From: Clostridia bacterium
GTDB lineage: Bacteria > Bacillota > Clostridia > Oscillospirales > CAG-272
Length of the DNA stretch: 64,000 nucleotides
Direction: 5' to 3'
NCBI GenBank assembly: GCA_017482355.1
Contig: JAFUNJ010000012.1
Span: 1 to 64,000 of the forward strand
Shown here: in pieces, positions 27,835 through 36,996 of the stretch
Layout: each line of letters begins with the position of its first letter
Position numbering within the stretch: position 1 is the first letter of the stretch
The notes under the pieces: generated by a model
Told to the model about the DNA's origin: nothing
Databases searched by the model: none
What the model saw: the letters and a program-made list of their open reading frames with translations, nothing else
Position numbers and translations under genes: made by a program

Positions 27835-28416
27835 ATGCCCATGAATGAAATGGCGGCTGTGATCAAGTCATGTATCTCGCCTACCGCTATATGCAAGGTA
27901 ATGTTCGAGTATCAGCAATACGAAGAGTTTTTCTTTCCCGTTGCGATATCAGACGAGCTTTTTCTTTCTGTAAATGACAGAGATTTCCGTCTTGACGGAT
28001 TCACCGTAAGACAGTTATCCGACGTTATCTCTGCTGCTCCGATAAAAGGCACTTACCTTAAGATCCATCAGGCAGAAGGCAATCTTTCGCGCCTCTCCTT
28101 ACCGCCGATAAACATCAAGAGCTGGCGTCATGCGTTCAATTCGATTCTCGCATCGGGTGAGATCATAAGTATCGAGGGCTACGCACCGAACAGCGTAAAT
28201 AAATATTTCATCGTAGGTCGAGTCCTCGCGGTCGGCGAGCAAGGCATTCGCATAAGAACCTTTGACGGAAGCGGAGCATGGGCAGAAAATCCAATAACCG
28301 TTCCTTATAAAAACATTTTCTCAATGACCTTCGGCTCGTCATATATTACAACATATTCAAAATACGTAAAACCGTACCCCGAAATCAAAACTCCAACGCC
28401 TATTTCAAACCGCTGA
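27835..28416 (+). CDS. unknown 193-residue cytoplasmic protein
   Basis: I do not recognise this protein. It has no signal peptide or membrane helix. The N-terminal half (MPMNEMAAVIKSCISPTAI) is mixed alpha/beta; the C-terminal third (KYFIVGRVLAVGEQGIRIRTFDG, then PYKNIFSMTFGSSYITTYSKYV) looks like a small beta barrel of the kind seen in many uncharacterised clostridial regulatory or adaptor proteins. It has its own consensus promoter, a good ribosome binding site and a terminator, so it is a monocistronic, well-expressed gene. Confidence 0.6.
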   Translation: MPMNEMAAVIKSCISPTAICKVMFEYQQYEEFFFPVAISDELFLSVNDRDFRLDGFTVRQLSDVISAAPIKGTYLKIHQAEGNLSRLSLPPINIKSWRHAFNSILASGEIISIEGYAPNSVNKYFIVGRVLAVGEQGIRIRTFDGSGAWAENPITVPYKNIFSMTFGSSYITTYSKYVKPYPEIKTPTPISNR

Positions 28417-28432
28417 TTTTCTCGGCGGTTTT
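28407..28432 (+). terminator. terminator after the 193-residue unknown
   Basis: AAACCGC and GCGGTTT form a short stem with an 11-base loop, followed by T5. The stop codon of the gene lies in the loop start. The stem is shorter than the others in the window. Confidence 0.6.
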
Positions 28433-28523
28433 TAATATTTCACAAAAAAAATCATATATATTCATTTAATATTCAAATAATAGGATTAAAATTGGTGTTA
28501 ACTCTAAAACAGAAGGTAAAACT

Positions 28524-31500
28524 ATGCTTGAATTAAGAAACATCACAAAGGATTACCCTACGGGTAACGAAACGGTCCACGCTCTAAAGGGCGTTTCCCT
28601 TTCGTTCCGCAGAAGTGAGTTCGTCAGCATACTCGGTCAGTCGGGCTGCGGTAAGACGACACTTCTCAACATCATTGGAGGACTTGACAGATATACAGAA
28701 GGCGACCTCATCATAAACGGAAGGTCAACAAAAAAATATAATGACAGAGATTGGGATACCTACCGTAACCATTCTGTCGGATTCGTTTTCCAGAGCTACA
28801 ATCTGATCCCGCATCAGACGGTTCTTCAGAACGTTGAGCTCGCGCTCACCCTTTCCGGCGTTTCAAAATCGGAGCGCAGAAAGAGAGCAAAGGAAGCGCT
28901 TGCGGCTGTCGGTCTTACCTCTCAGCTCAACAAGAAGCCGAGCGAGATGTCGGGCGGACAGATGCAAAGAGTTGCTATCGCACGCGCGATAGTAAACAAT
29001 CCCGATATTATCCTTGCGGATGAGCCGACCGGCGCTCTCGATTCCGAGACCAGCATTCAGGTAATGGAGATCCTCAAAGAGATCTCGAAGGAACGCCTCG
29101 TAGTTATGGTCACTCATAACCCCGAGCTTGCCGAAATGTATTCTACAAGAACCGTTAGAATGCTAGACGGAATTATCATTTCCGATTCAATGCCATTGAC
29201 GGAAGAGGAGATCGAGCAGGATAATGCCGAGCTTGAGCAGGCGAAAATAGCGGCAGCGAGCAAAAAACAGAAGAAGCCCTCTATGTCCTTCTTCACCTCC
29301 TTCGGTCTTTCGATAAGAAACCTCTTTACTAAAAAAGGAAGAACGGTTCTTACCTCGTTTGCGGGAAGTATCGGTATTATCGGAATCGCGCTTATTTATG
29401 CCGTTTCAGAAGGTACGACAAGCTATATTTCTTACGTTCAGGAAAGCACCCTTTCCTCCTACCCTATAACGCTTGAGGCACAGCACGTCAGCGTCGGAAC
29501 TCTCATGGATACCTTCATCGGTGCCGCCAAAGAAAAGGAAAAGCATCCTAACGACGCTGTTTATCAGAACCCCGTTCTTTACGACCTGGTCAACACTCTG
29601 AGCCAAATAGAGGCAAAGGAAAACGACCTCCGCTCATTCAAAGAGTATCTTAATACAAAGCTCAACGATAATGAGAACGACAGATTTAATGCCGCGATCA
29701 ACGGTATTCAGTATTCATACGGCGTTGACCTCAACATCTATACAAAAAACGTTGACGGTACAATCATAAAGAGTAATACCGAAGAGCTTATTCAGAAAAT
29801 GCTCCTACAATATATGGGCGAGATCACTGGATCGCAAATGAGCGGCGACACAAGCATGCTCACAATGCTCTCGGGCGGTAACATGTCCTCGATGATGAGA
29901 GTATGGCAGGAGCTTCTTCCGGGAAAGGATGGCTCCGCAATCAACCCGCTTATTAAAAAGCAGTACGAGCTCGTACACGGTGAATGGCCGAACGAATACG
30001 ACGAGATCGTCATCGTCGTCGACGAAAACAACGAGATCGACGATATGACTCTTTACGCCCTCGGTCTCATTTCAGACGAAGAAATCGACAAGATCGTAAA
30101 AGCTGCCGCTAATAACCAACCTGTTGACTTTGAAATGAAGAAATGGTCGTATGAAGACATCTGTAAGATGGAGTTCAAGACCATCCTCAATGCCGACCTT
30201 TATTCGAATATAGACGGTGTTTACCAGGATATTTCAGCAGAAAGCATGAATCTTAGCATTCTCTACAACCAGAAGGCAGTTCCGCTGAAGGTCACCGGCA
30301 TAATCAAGCTCAAGGAAGGCACAACATCAACTCTTATCACCGGTAATATCGGCTACACGTATCATCTTACCGAATATATTGCCGAAGAAAACAGGAAGTC
30401 CGACGCAATTATCCATCAGATAAACAATCCGACACTTGACATTTTCACCGGTCTTCCCTTTGCCGATTCCGACGGTCTGCTTGACAACGCAATGAAGGCA
30501 GAGGCATTCAAAGCTCATATATCCAATATGTCTGCCGAAGAAAAGGCAGAAACATATCTTTCGATCATCTCGATACCGCCTCCCGGATATATTGAAGACA
30601 AGATCGAACCAAAGCTTGCAGGTATGACACCCGATATTATGCGCGAAGCTCTGATATCTCAGATACTCGCTTCTCAGGCATCAAGTGACGAGCAAAAGGT
30701 TCGTGAATATGTTGGTCTTATGTCAAACGAAGATTTAACTGCAATGATCAGCGGATTCTTAGCGGAACAGGAGACGGCGATCTTCGCTCAGACAGAAAGA
30801 GCCAAGTATGCGGATAAAACGCCTGAAGAGCTTGCCGCAATGCTCGATGACGCGGTCCTCGAATATGACGTTGATGAATGCGCAGGATATTACGACACAG
30901 TCTTCGAGTTCTCCGCATCGACCTACGAGATGAATCTCCAGAAGCTCGGATATATCGATCTCGAGCAGCCGACAACTATAAACCTTTTTGCTACTTCCTT
31001 TGCCGATAAGGACGTCATCGAGGAAATGATAGTCAGCTACAATAACGGTGTTGATGAAATCTCCCGTATCGAATATACCGACTACATGGGAATCATGATG
31101 TCCTCGATAACCACCATTATCAACGCGATCAAATACGTTCTTATCGCATTCGTCAGCGTTTCTCTCATTGTTTCCTCGATAATGATCGGCGTAATCACGC
31201 TCATATCCGTTCAGGAAAGAACCAAGGAGATCGGTATCCTCCGTGCGATCGGTGCATCGAAGCGCAACGTTTGCAGCATGTTCAATGCGGAAACCGTAAT
31301 CATCGGATTTGCGTCGGGCCTTATCGGAGTTCTCTTCACATATCTTATCTGCATACCGATCAATGCAATACTTTTCGCATTGACGGGAATTACCAACCTC
31401 CGTGCAACGCTTGACATCAGAGTAGCAATAGCTCTTGTGGTTATCAGCGTACTTCTCACGCTCATATCGGGACTTATTCCCTCTCGCGGCGCGGCAAAGA

Positions 31501-31532
31501 AAGACCCCGTTGTAGCACTCCGCACTGAATAA
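28524..31532 (+). CDS. ABC transporter, ATPase fused to FtsX-type permease (MacB-like)
   Basis: A 1002-residue fusion. Residues 1-225 are a LolD/MacB-type ATPase (GQSGCGKTT, signature [16 protein letters not shown]). A first membrane helix near 280 is followed by about 560 residues of extracytoplasmic domain, and three helices with the FtsX motif ([20 protein letters not shown]) close the protein (about 860-1002). ABC-FtsX fusions of this size in Clostridia act in peptide or antibiotic export or sensing, or in lipoprotein handling; the role here is unknown. The ribosome binding site is AGAAGG. No clear promoter was found in the preceding 90 bp. The HAD phosphatase follows 15 nt later. Confidence 0.85.
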   Translation: MLELRNITKDYPTGNETVHALKGVSLSFRRSEFVSILGQSGCGKTTLLNIIGGLDRYTEGDLIINGRSTKKYNDRDWDTYRNHSVGFVFQSYNLIPHQTVLQNVELALTLSGVSKSERRKRAKEALAAVGLTSQLNKKPSEMSGGQMQRVAIARAIVNNPDIILADEPTGALDSETSIQVMEILKEISKERLVVMVTHNPELAEMYSTRTVRMLDGIIISDSMPLTEEEIEQDNAELEQAKIAAASKKQKKPSMSFFTSFGLSIRNLFTKKGRTVLTSFAGSIGIIGIALIYAVSEGTTSYISYVQESTLSSYPITLEAQHVSVGTLMDTFIGAAKEKEKHPNDAVYQNPVLYDLVNTLSQIEAKENDLRSFKEYLNTKLNDNENDRFNAAINGIQYSYGVDLNIYTKNVDGTIIKSNTEELIQKMLLQYMGEITGSQMSGDTSMLTMLSGGNMSSMMRVWQELLPGKDGSAINPLIKKQYELVHGEWPNEYDEIVIVVDENNEIDDMTLYALGLISDEEIDKIVKAAANNQPVDFEMKKWSYEDICKMEFKTILNADLYSNIDGVYQDISAESMNLSILYNQKAVPLKVTGIIKLKEGTTSTLITGNIGYTYHLTEYIAEENRKSDAIIHQINNPTLDIFTGLPFADSDGLLDNAMKAEAFKAHISNMSAEEKAETYLSIISIPPPGYIEDKIEPKLAGMTPDIMREALISQILASQASSDEQKVREYVGLMSNEDLTAMISGFLAEQETAIFAQTERAKYADKTPEELAAMLDDAVLEYDVDECAGYYDTVFEFSASTYEMNLQKLGYIDLEQPTTINLFATSFADKDVIEEMIVSYNNGVDEISRIEYTDYMGIMMSSITTIINAIKYVLIAFVSVSLIVSSIMIGVITLISVQERTKEIGILRAIGASKRNVCSMFNAETVIIGFASGLIGVLFTYLICIPINAILFALTGITNLRATLDIRVAIALVVISVLLTLISGLIPSRGAAKKDPVVALRTE

Positions 31533-31547
31533 ACAACAGGAATAAAA

Positions 31548-32198
31548 ATGAAAGACATTGTATTTTTTGACCTAGACGGCACATTGACGGACTCGGGCGA
31601 CGGAATCAAAAATTCCGCCGCCTATGCCCTTAACAAATTCGGAATACCCGTTCCGCAAAGAGACGAGCTGAATAAATTTATCGGTCCTCCCCTTGTCGGA
31701 AGCTTCAGAAATCTTTTCGGTATGTCTGATGAGGACGCAGACCTTGCGGTAGTATATTACCGCGAATATTACGCTGTAAAGGGTATTTTCGAAAACTCGC
31801 TTTACGACGGCATAACCGATATGCTTGAAGCGTTAAAAAACGCCGGAAAGACGATCGTTCTTGCGACCTCCAAGCCCGAAATTTACGCTAATCAGATACT
31901 CAAGTATTTTAACATTTACGACTACTTCACGCACGTCTGCGGCGCAGAAATGGATCACAAGCGCACAGACAAGCACGAGGTCATCGAATATGCGCTCGAA
32001 ACTACCGGTGTTACCGACAGAAGCCGCGTAATAATGGTCGGAGACCGTCTTCACGACATTGAAGGCGCAAAAAAATCGCGCCTTGACAGCATCGGCGTGA
32101 CCTTTGGCTACGGAAGCGAAGCTGAACTTAAAAATGCCGGCGCAGATCATATTGTTGACAACGCCAAAGAGCTTACAAAGCTCCTCCTCAAGCTATAG
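31548..32198 (+). CDS. HAD-superfamily phosphatase (phosphoglycolate-phosphatase-like)
   Basis: A 216-residue HAD hydrolase with all four motifs: DLDGTLTD near residue 8 (nucleophile Asp), ATSKPE near 105, a conserved Lys region, and MVGDRLHDIEGAKKS near 163. A cap domain of the Gph type lies between motifs I and II (about 15-85). It probably dephosphorylates a small phosphometabolite. It is close behind the ABC-FtsX gene and ends in a strong bidirectional terminator. Confidence 0.88.
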   Translation: MKDIVFFDLDGTLTDSGDGIKNSAAYALNKFGIPVPQRDELNKFIGPPLVGSFRNLFGMSDEDADLAVVYYREYYAVKGIFENSLYDGITDMLEALKNAGKTIVLATSKPEIYANQILKYFNIYDYFTHVCGAEMDHKRTDKHEVIEYALETTGVTDRSRVIMVGDRLHDIEGAKKSRLDSIGVTFGYGSEAELKNAGADHIVDNAKELTKLLLKL

Positions 32199-32200
32199 AA

Positions 32201-32228
32201 AAAGGCAACTGCAATTGCAGTTGCCTTT
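32201..32228. terminator. bidirectional terminator between HAD phosphatase and CNNM protein
   Basis: A perfect palindrome: AAAGGCAACTGC (32201-32212), loop AATT, GCAGTTGCCTTT (32217-32228), with A and T runs on the two sides. Confidence 0.9.
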
Positions 32229-32232
32229 AATT

Positions 32233-33579
32233 TTATTCCTCATCTTCTTCGCTTTCTTCCTTTGGAAGAAGCTCAACGACAGCGGACACTACTCTGTGCT
32301 CGGTTATCTCCTCAACCTTGATATGAAGTCGGTCGATCACAAGCTCAGGCGTTTCACCGTCTGCAGGAATGGTAGTAAATCTGCTGAATATAAGTCCCGA
32401 AAGAGTCGAAAGATCGTCGTCCTCCGGCGGGAAATCAATGTCGAGCGCATCTTCAACGGTATCGAGCGCAACGCTTCCGTCCATGCGGTAGAGATTCTCA
32501 CCGATCTCCTCGATCTCTTCGTCTTCAAACTGCTCGTCGGTCTCGTCGTATATATTACCGACGATCTGCTCGATCAGGTCTTCCATGGTCACAAGTCCTG
32601 CCGTACCGCCGTACTCGTCAAGGATGATTGCCATGTGTATCTTCTTTTCCTGCATATCGCGGAACAGAAGGTCTGCGCGTACCGATTCCGGAACGAAATT
32701 CGGCTCAAATATAAGCTCTTTAAGCGTTCTAGGCGAATTTTCACAGATGTTAAGAAGAAATCTTCTTGTACTTAAAACGCCGATTATGTTATCAATATCG
32801 CTTTCATAAACGGGAAAGCGCGAGTAACCCGTTTCGTTTATCGTCTTAATTATGTCTTCGAAGCTGTCATTAATATCTATAGCCGTCATCTCTGTACGGT
32901 GCGTCATAATATCGGCGGCTGTTGTATTATTGAATTCGAAGATATTTTCGATCATTTCCTTTTCGTCCGACTGAATATTGCCGTCCTCTTCGCTCGACTC
33001 GACCATCAGGCGGATCTCTTCCTCGGTAACCTCCTCGTCCTCGTGCTTAGGATCGATTCTCAGCATTTTGAGTACAAGGTTAGTTGATACAGAGAGGAAC
33101 CATACTGCAGGACGGAAGATCGCCGCGAAAAAGCGAACCACCGAGCAAAGACGCATTGCTGCCTTTTCGGGATTCTTCATCGCTATTCTCTTAGGAACGA
33201 GCTCTCCGAGAATAAGCGTGAAATATGAAAGGACAAGCGTGATCACGATAACGCAAAGCACGTCGAGTGCCTGCTCGTTCAGCGACGTAAAGCCGACACT
33301 GTAATACAGCCAATGTGTCAGTCTGCTTGCGATGTTATCAGCCGCAAACGCCGAAGCAAGGAAGCCGGCAAGCGTAATGCTTATCTGTATCGTAGACAGA
33401 AATCTGTCGGGATTCTGAAGCATTTTAAGCAGCTTAGCCGCCTTTTTATTCCCGTCCTCCGCCAGCTTTTCCATCTTCTTCTCATTAAGAGAAACGACAG
33501 CCATTTCAGAGCAGGCAAAAATCGCATTAACAAAAATAAGAATAAACTGGAGTATTAATTGACCCCATAACGGATCCAA
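32233..33579 (-). CDS. CNNM/CorC-family membrane protein with CBS pair (hemolysin C-like)
   Basis: A 448-residue protein with an N-terminal CNNM membrane domain (about 1-190, four helices), a CBS pair (about 205-340; DIMTHRTEMTAID and GYSRFPVYE) and a C-terminal CorC/HlyC FAD-like domain (about 350-435). Such proteins handle magnesium or sodium/magnesium exchange and are often mis-named hemolysins. The start is TTG 33579 (TTG GAT CCG), preceded by GAGGGGGG at good distance; no ATG fits better. A consensus promoter lies upstream. A second Mg transporter, mgtE, is at 51650. Confidence 0.88.
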   Translation of the reverse strand: MDPLWGQLILQFILIFVNAIFACSEMAVVSLNEKKMEKLAEDGNKKAAKLLKMLQNPDRFLSTIQISITLAGFLASAFAADNIASRLTHWLYYSVGFTSLNEQALDVLCVIVITLVLSYFTLILGELVPKRIAMKNPEKAAMRLCSVVRFFAAIFRPAVWFLSVSTNLVLKMLRIDPKHEDEEVTEEEIRLMVESSEEDGNIQSDEKEMIENIFEFNNTTAADIMTHRTEMTAIDINDSFEDIIKTINETGYSRFPVYESDIDNIIGVLSTRRFLLNICENSPRTLKELIFEPNFVPESVRADLLFRDMQEKKIHMAIILDEYGGTAGLVTMEDLIEQIVGNIYDETDEQFEDEEIEEIGENLYRMDGSVALDTVEDALDIDFPPEDDDLSTLSGLIFSRFTTIPADGETPELVIDRLHIKVEEITEHRVVSAVVELLPKEESEEDEE

Positions 33580-33612
33580 AAGGAATCCCCCCTCAAATTA
33601 TTAATCTTATAT

Positions 33613-33641
33613 ATTATACTACAGATTCAACAAATAGTCAA
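33613..33641 (-). promoter_or_regulatory. sigma-A promoter of the CNNM protein
   Basis: Minus-strand TTGACT (33641-33636), 17 bp, TATAAT (33618-33613). Confidence 0.85.
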
Positions 33642-33663
33642 TAAGATTCCGAATAACAAAAGG

Positions 33664-33692
33664 TTGACAATTTGCGCAGTAAGAGTTATAAT
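33664..33692 (+). promoter_or_regulatory. perfect-consensus promoter of the VanG-like ligase / racemase operon
   Basis: TTGACA (33664-33669), 17 bp, TATAAT (33687-33692), then AAGGAG and ATG 33730. Confidence 0.9.
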
Positions 33693-33729
33693 GAAATAAA
33701 TGTGTGATTATTTAATCAAGGAGCTGTAA

Positions 33730-34773
33730 ATGGCTAAAATCAGAATCGCCGTAATCTTCGGCGGAAACTCAACAGAATATGAAATATCTCTTCAGTCGGC
33801 GTTTTCGGTGCTCGATAATCTCGACCCCGAAAAGTACGACGTTATCCCTCTCGGAATAACGCGTGACGGCGACTGGTACCGCTATTACGGCAGTTACGAA
33901 AATCTGCCGGCAAACACCTGGATGAACGATCCCGAGCTTCTGACGCCCGTCGTTATCTCTCACAGCCGTTCGTCCAAGGGTATTATCGAGCTTCAGCCCG
34001 ACGGAAACGTACTTACCGAAATAGACCTTGCCCTTCCGATCCTTCACGGAAAGAACGGCGAGGACGGAACGGTTCAGGGACTTTTCGAGCTAGCGGGAAT
34101 AACCGTCGTAGGATGCTCTGCACTATCTTCCGCTATTTGTATGGACAAGGACCGCGCACACAAGCTCGTCGAGCTTGCGGGAATCGAGGTTCCTAAGGCA
34201 GTAATGATCAGAAAATATCAAAAGGACGATGCTCCGGCATTGACCGCGGATCTTAACTATCCCCTTTTCGTTAAGCCCGTGCGTGCAGGTTCTTCCTTTG
34301 GTATTACTAAGATATACCGCGAAGAGGAGCTTGTTTCGGCTGTCAACTTCGCTTTTGAGCACGATGACGAGGTGATCATCGAAGAAAACATTGACGGATT
34401 CGAGGTTGGCTGTGCCGTTCTCGGCATAGACGAGCTTACCGTCGGTCGCGTTGACGAGATCGAGCTTTCACACGGCTTCTTCGATTTTACCGAAAAATAT
34501 AATCTTATAACCTCGAATATCTATATGCCTGCGCGCATTGATCCCGAAACCGAAAAGCGTATTCAGGAAAGCGCAAAGATCATATATAAATCTCTCGCTT
34601 GCAGCGGATTTGCGCGTGTGGACATGTTCCTTACGCCCGATAAGCGCATAGTATTTAATGAGGTCAATACCATCCCGGGATTCACCTCGCATAGCCGTTA
34701 CCCCAGCATGATGAAGGGAATCGGGCTGACATTTGACAAGATGCTCGATAAGCTCATCGGACTCTATATCTGA
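33730..34773 (+). CDS. D-alanine--D-X ligase, VanG-like
   Basis: A 347-residue ATP-grasp ligase of the Ddl/Van family, making the terminal dipeptide of peptidoglycan precursors. N-terminal GGNSTEYEISLQSA, KPVRAGSSFG near 185 and NEVNTIPGFTSHSRYP near 315 are present. The whole reads closer to VanG (D-Ala-D-Ser ligases) than to housekeeping Ddl, especially the start (GITRDGDWYRYYG) and the omega-loop region (EIELSHGFFDFTEKYNL). Specificity for D-Ala, D-Ser or D-Lac cannot be decided by eye. The racemase directly downstream also looks Van-type, which supports D-Ser; but such genes can be the only ligase in some Clostridia. Confidence 0.85.
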   Translation: MAKIRIAVIFGGNSTEYEISLQSAFSVLDNLDPEKYDVIPLGITRDGDWYRYYGSYENLPANTWMNDPELLTPVVISHSRSSKGIIELQPDGNVLTEIDLALPILHGKNGEDGTVQGLFELAGITVVGCSALSSAICMDKDRAHKLVELAGIEVPKAVMIRKYQKDDAPALTADLNYPLFVKPVRAGSSFGITKIYREEELVSAVNFAFEHDDEVIIEENIDGFEVGCAVLGIDELTVGRVDEIELSHGFFDFTEKYNLITSNIYMPARIDPETEKRIQESAKIIYKSLACSGFARVDMFLTPDKRIVFNEVNTIPGFTSHSRYPSMMKGIGLTFDKMLDKLIGLYI

Positions 34774-34801
34774 TACGAATCAAAACCGACAGGAGGAAAA
34801 C

Positions 34802-35938
34802 ATGGTAGGCAGAAAAGCAGCTATATCCAAGACGCAGAGATCGTGGATCGAGCTTGATTTTGCGGCACTTCGTAATAACGTAAGCGAGTTGCGTCGCATA
34901 ATGCACAGCGGCTGCAGGATTCTTGCTATCGTGAAAGACGAAGGGTACGGTCACGGCGCGTATCAGATCACAAAAGAGCTTCAGAAGCTCGGTGTTGACG
35001 CTTACGGCGTTGCAACAGTAGACGAAGCTATAGCTATAAGAAAATTCGGTATTAAGGGCATGATCCTCGTCCTTGGTTATACCGACCCGATCAGAGCCAA
35101 GGATCTTAAAAAATACGGTATTACACAGACAGTGTTTGATATTGGCTATGCCAAGGAGCTGAACTCTCAGGGCAAGAAGATAAAGGTACATATCGCCATC
35201 GACAGCGGAATGCACAGAATCGGAATTGACGTTAAGGACCTTGATGCAATCGCCTCGGTATATGAGCTCGATAATCTGTCTGTTGACGGTGTTTTCTCTC
35301 ATCTTTGCGTAAGTGATTCGAAAAATGAGGACGATATCGAATATACCAGAAAACAGATAAGCTCGTTCAATGAGCTTATCAATGCTCTCAAGGCAAAAGG
35401 CCTGCCCGTTAAAGCCCAGCACATTCAGGCAAGCTACGGTCTGATCAACTACCCCGAAATTAAGTGTGACTACGCTCGCATGGGCATTTCCCTTTACGGC
35501 GCAGACAGTGAGTTCGGTTACGAAAAAGATATTGATATTTCCCTATCGCCTGTAATGTCGATCAGAACAAAGATAATTCAGCTTCGCACCTATCAGGCAG
35601 GCGAGTCGATCGGCTACGGAAGAACCTTTATAACAGAACGCGAAAGCCGTATAGCGGTCCTGCCGATCGGATACGGTGACGGCATTCCGAGATGCCTCTC
35701 GGGCAAAGCAAGCGTTCTCGTTTGCGGAAAACGCGCTCCTATGATCGGACGTATCTGCATGGATCAGCTGATGATCGACGTTACGGATATTCCCGAAGCA
35801 TCCGCCGGAGCTATCGCTACCGTTATCGGACGTGACGGAGACGAGGTAATAACCGCCGAAGAGGTCGCTTTTCAGGCAGGAACGATAACGAACGAAATAT
35901 TCTCCCGACTCGGACGTCGCCTTGACATAATATCATAA
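34802..35938 (+). CDS. alanine/serine racemase, VanT-like catalytic domain
   Basis: A 378-residue PLP fold-type III racemase without the membrane domain of VanT. The PLP lysine lies in AIVKDEGYGHGAY (near residue 43; most Alr have VKANAYGHG) and the second catalytic Tyr is in the GESIGYGRTF region with MIGRICMDQLMIDVT following. Its sequence (ATVDEAIAIRKFGIKG, LGYTDPIRAKDLKKYG, QASYGLINYPEIKCDYARMGISLYG) closely resembles the C-terminal racemase half of VanT. ATG 34802 follows AGGAGG 28 nt after the ligase gene. It supplies D-Ala or D-Ser to that ligase. Confidence 0.88.
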   Translation: MVGRKAAISKTQRSWIELDFAALRNNVSELRRIMHSGCRILAIVKDEGYGHGAYQITKELQKLGVDAYGVATVDEAIAIRKFGIKGMILVLGYTDPIRAKDLKKYGITQTVFDIGYAKELNSQGKKIKVHIAIDSGMHRIGIDVKDLDAIASVYELDNLSVDGVFSHLCVSDSKNEDDIEYTRKQISSFNELINALKAKGLPVKAQHIQASYGLINYPEIKCDYARMGISLYGADSEFGYEKDIDISLSPVMSIRTKIIQLRTYQAGESIGYGRTFITERESRIAVLPIGYGDGIPRCLSGKASVLVCGKRAPMIGRICMDQLMIDVTDIPEASAGAIATVIGRDGDEVITAEEVAFQAGTITNEIFSRLGRRLDIIS

Positions 35939-35942
35939 ATGT

Positions 35943-35978
35943 AAAATGATCCGTTGCAGCTTTGCAACGGATCATTTT
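35943..35978. terminator. bidirectional terminator between racemase and S1 protein
   Basis: A 16-bp perfect stem, AAAATGATCCGTTGCA (35943-35958) and TGCAACGGATCATTTT (35963-35978), loop GCTT. Confidence 0.92.
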
Positions 35979-35981
35979 TAT

Positions 35982-36914
35982 TTAATTAAAAACCGTTTCT
36001 ATCGTTCTCTGGCTTCCTTTCGGTGAATAAAGCCACGAATCAATATGAGACACGTCATCACCGTATGGACGTATCTCGCGCACAGGCAAATTTTCGCCCT
36101 TGTAGGCGTCAATGATCACGAGCTTCAGCTTCATTCGTTCGGGAATAATATTCTTTATGTAAACAGCCGTCGTCTGACCTACGGTAATATCCGAGCGGTA
36201 TTCTGCCAAACCCGCAAGATTAGGCGTGAGCTCAACGAATATGCCGTAATCCTCAATGCTTCGCACGATTCCGGCAACCGTCTGACCGACGGAAAACATA
36301 GATGCGTTTTCCTCCCAAGTACCGAGGAGCTCCTTGTGGGTAACGTAAATTCTCTCTCCGTCGTTGCTCTTTATTGCAACCCTGATCCTATCGCCGACCG
36401 AGAATCTGTCCGACGGATGGCTTATACGTGAAACCGAGATGCAGTCAATTGATAAAAGGGAGATAATACCGCATCCGATATCAACAAACGCCCCGAAATT
36501 CTCAAGATGGGTAATTTTTGCGTCTATTATATCACCCGAAATGCAATCGGAAAGAAAAGCGTCATAGCATTCCCTTTGCGCTTCTTTACGCGATAGGCGC
36601 GCGACCTTAATTCCGTCCTGATAGTAGAATCCCATAACCTTGAAGCATACAGCTTTTCCGACACGGGTTATAACAGCGATGTCGCGCGTATCTCCGCCTG
36701 TTCTGTCATACTCTACGTCGCCTCTGTCAATAACCCCGAGCATGCAGCCGAGGTCTACTGTCAGGGTATAATTCGCGTCGCAGCGCACAGCCATTGCTTC
36801 AAGTATAACGCCCTCATTCATTGCACGAATCAGCCCGTTTTCGCTTGAAAGATATTCCCTGTTCTCGGGCATTGACAGAACAATTCCCTCGGGCTTGTAT
36901 TTACATAAATGCAT
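35982..36914 (-). CDS. S1-domain RNA-binding protein
   Basis: A 310-residue protein with three S1-like OB-fold segments: a divergent first one (about 33-105), a clear second (about 125-205; GDIIDAKITHLENFGAFVDIG) and a third (about 208-270; GQTVAGIVRSIEDYGIFVEL). It resembles the short ribosomal-S1-like proteins of Clostridia, which may aid translation initiation or mRNA turnover. Its Shine-Dalgarno (GGCGGAGG) is within a long-range inverted repeat, described separately. It lies 82 nt downstream of the phosphofructokinase gene. Confidence 0.8.
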   Translation of the reverse strand: MHLCKYKPEGIVLSMPENREYLSSENGLIRAMNEGVILEAMAVRCDANYTLTVDLGCMLGVIDRGDVEYDRTGGDTRDIAVITRVGKAVCFKVMGFYYQDGIKVARLSRKEAQRECYDAFLSDCISGDIIDAKITHLENFGAFVDIGCGIISLLSIDCISVSRISHPSDRFSVGDRIRVAIKSNDGERIYVTHKELLGTWEENASMFSVGQTVAGIVRSIEDYGIFVELTPNLAGLAEYRSDITVGQTTAVYIKNIIPERMKLKLVIIDAYKGENLPVREIRPYGDDVSHIDSWLYSPKGSQRTIETVFN

Positions 36915-36922
36915 AAATTTAA

Positions 36923-36981
36923 CCTCCGCCGAACGTTTCGTCCGCTTTTTTGATAAGCGTTACTACTATATTCGGCGGAGG
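36923..36981 (-). promoter_or_regulatory. inverted repeat sequestering the ribosome binding site of the S1 protein
   Basis: On the minus strand CCTCCGCCGAA (36981-36971) is exactly complementary to TTCGGCGGAGG (36933-36923). The second arm is the ribosome binding site, with ATG 8 nt downstream. The 37-nt interior contains a smaller CGCTT/AAGCG hairpin. The fold would block ribosome binding, so some factor (the S1 protein itself, temperature, a ligand or translation) may open it. The same structure could also attenuate transcription from pfp; it has no T-run. Confidence 0.7.
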
Positions 36982-36996
36982 CCATTAATATGCTAT

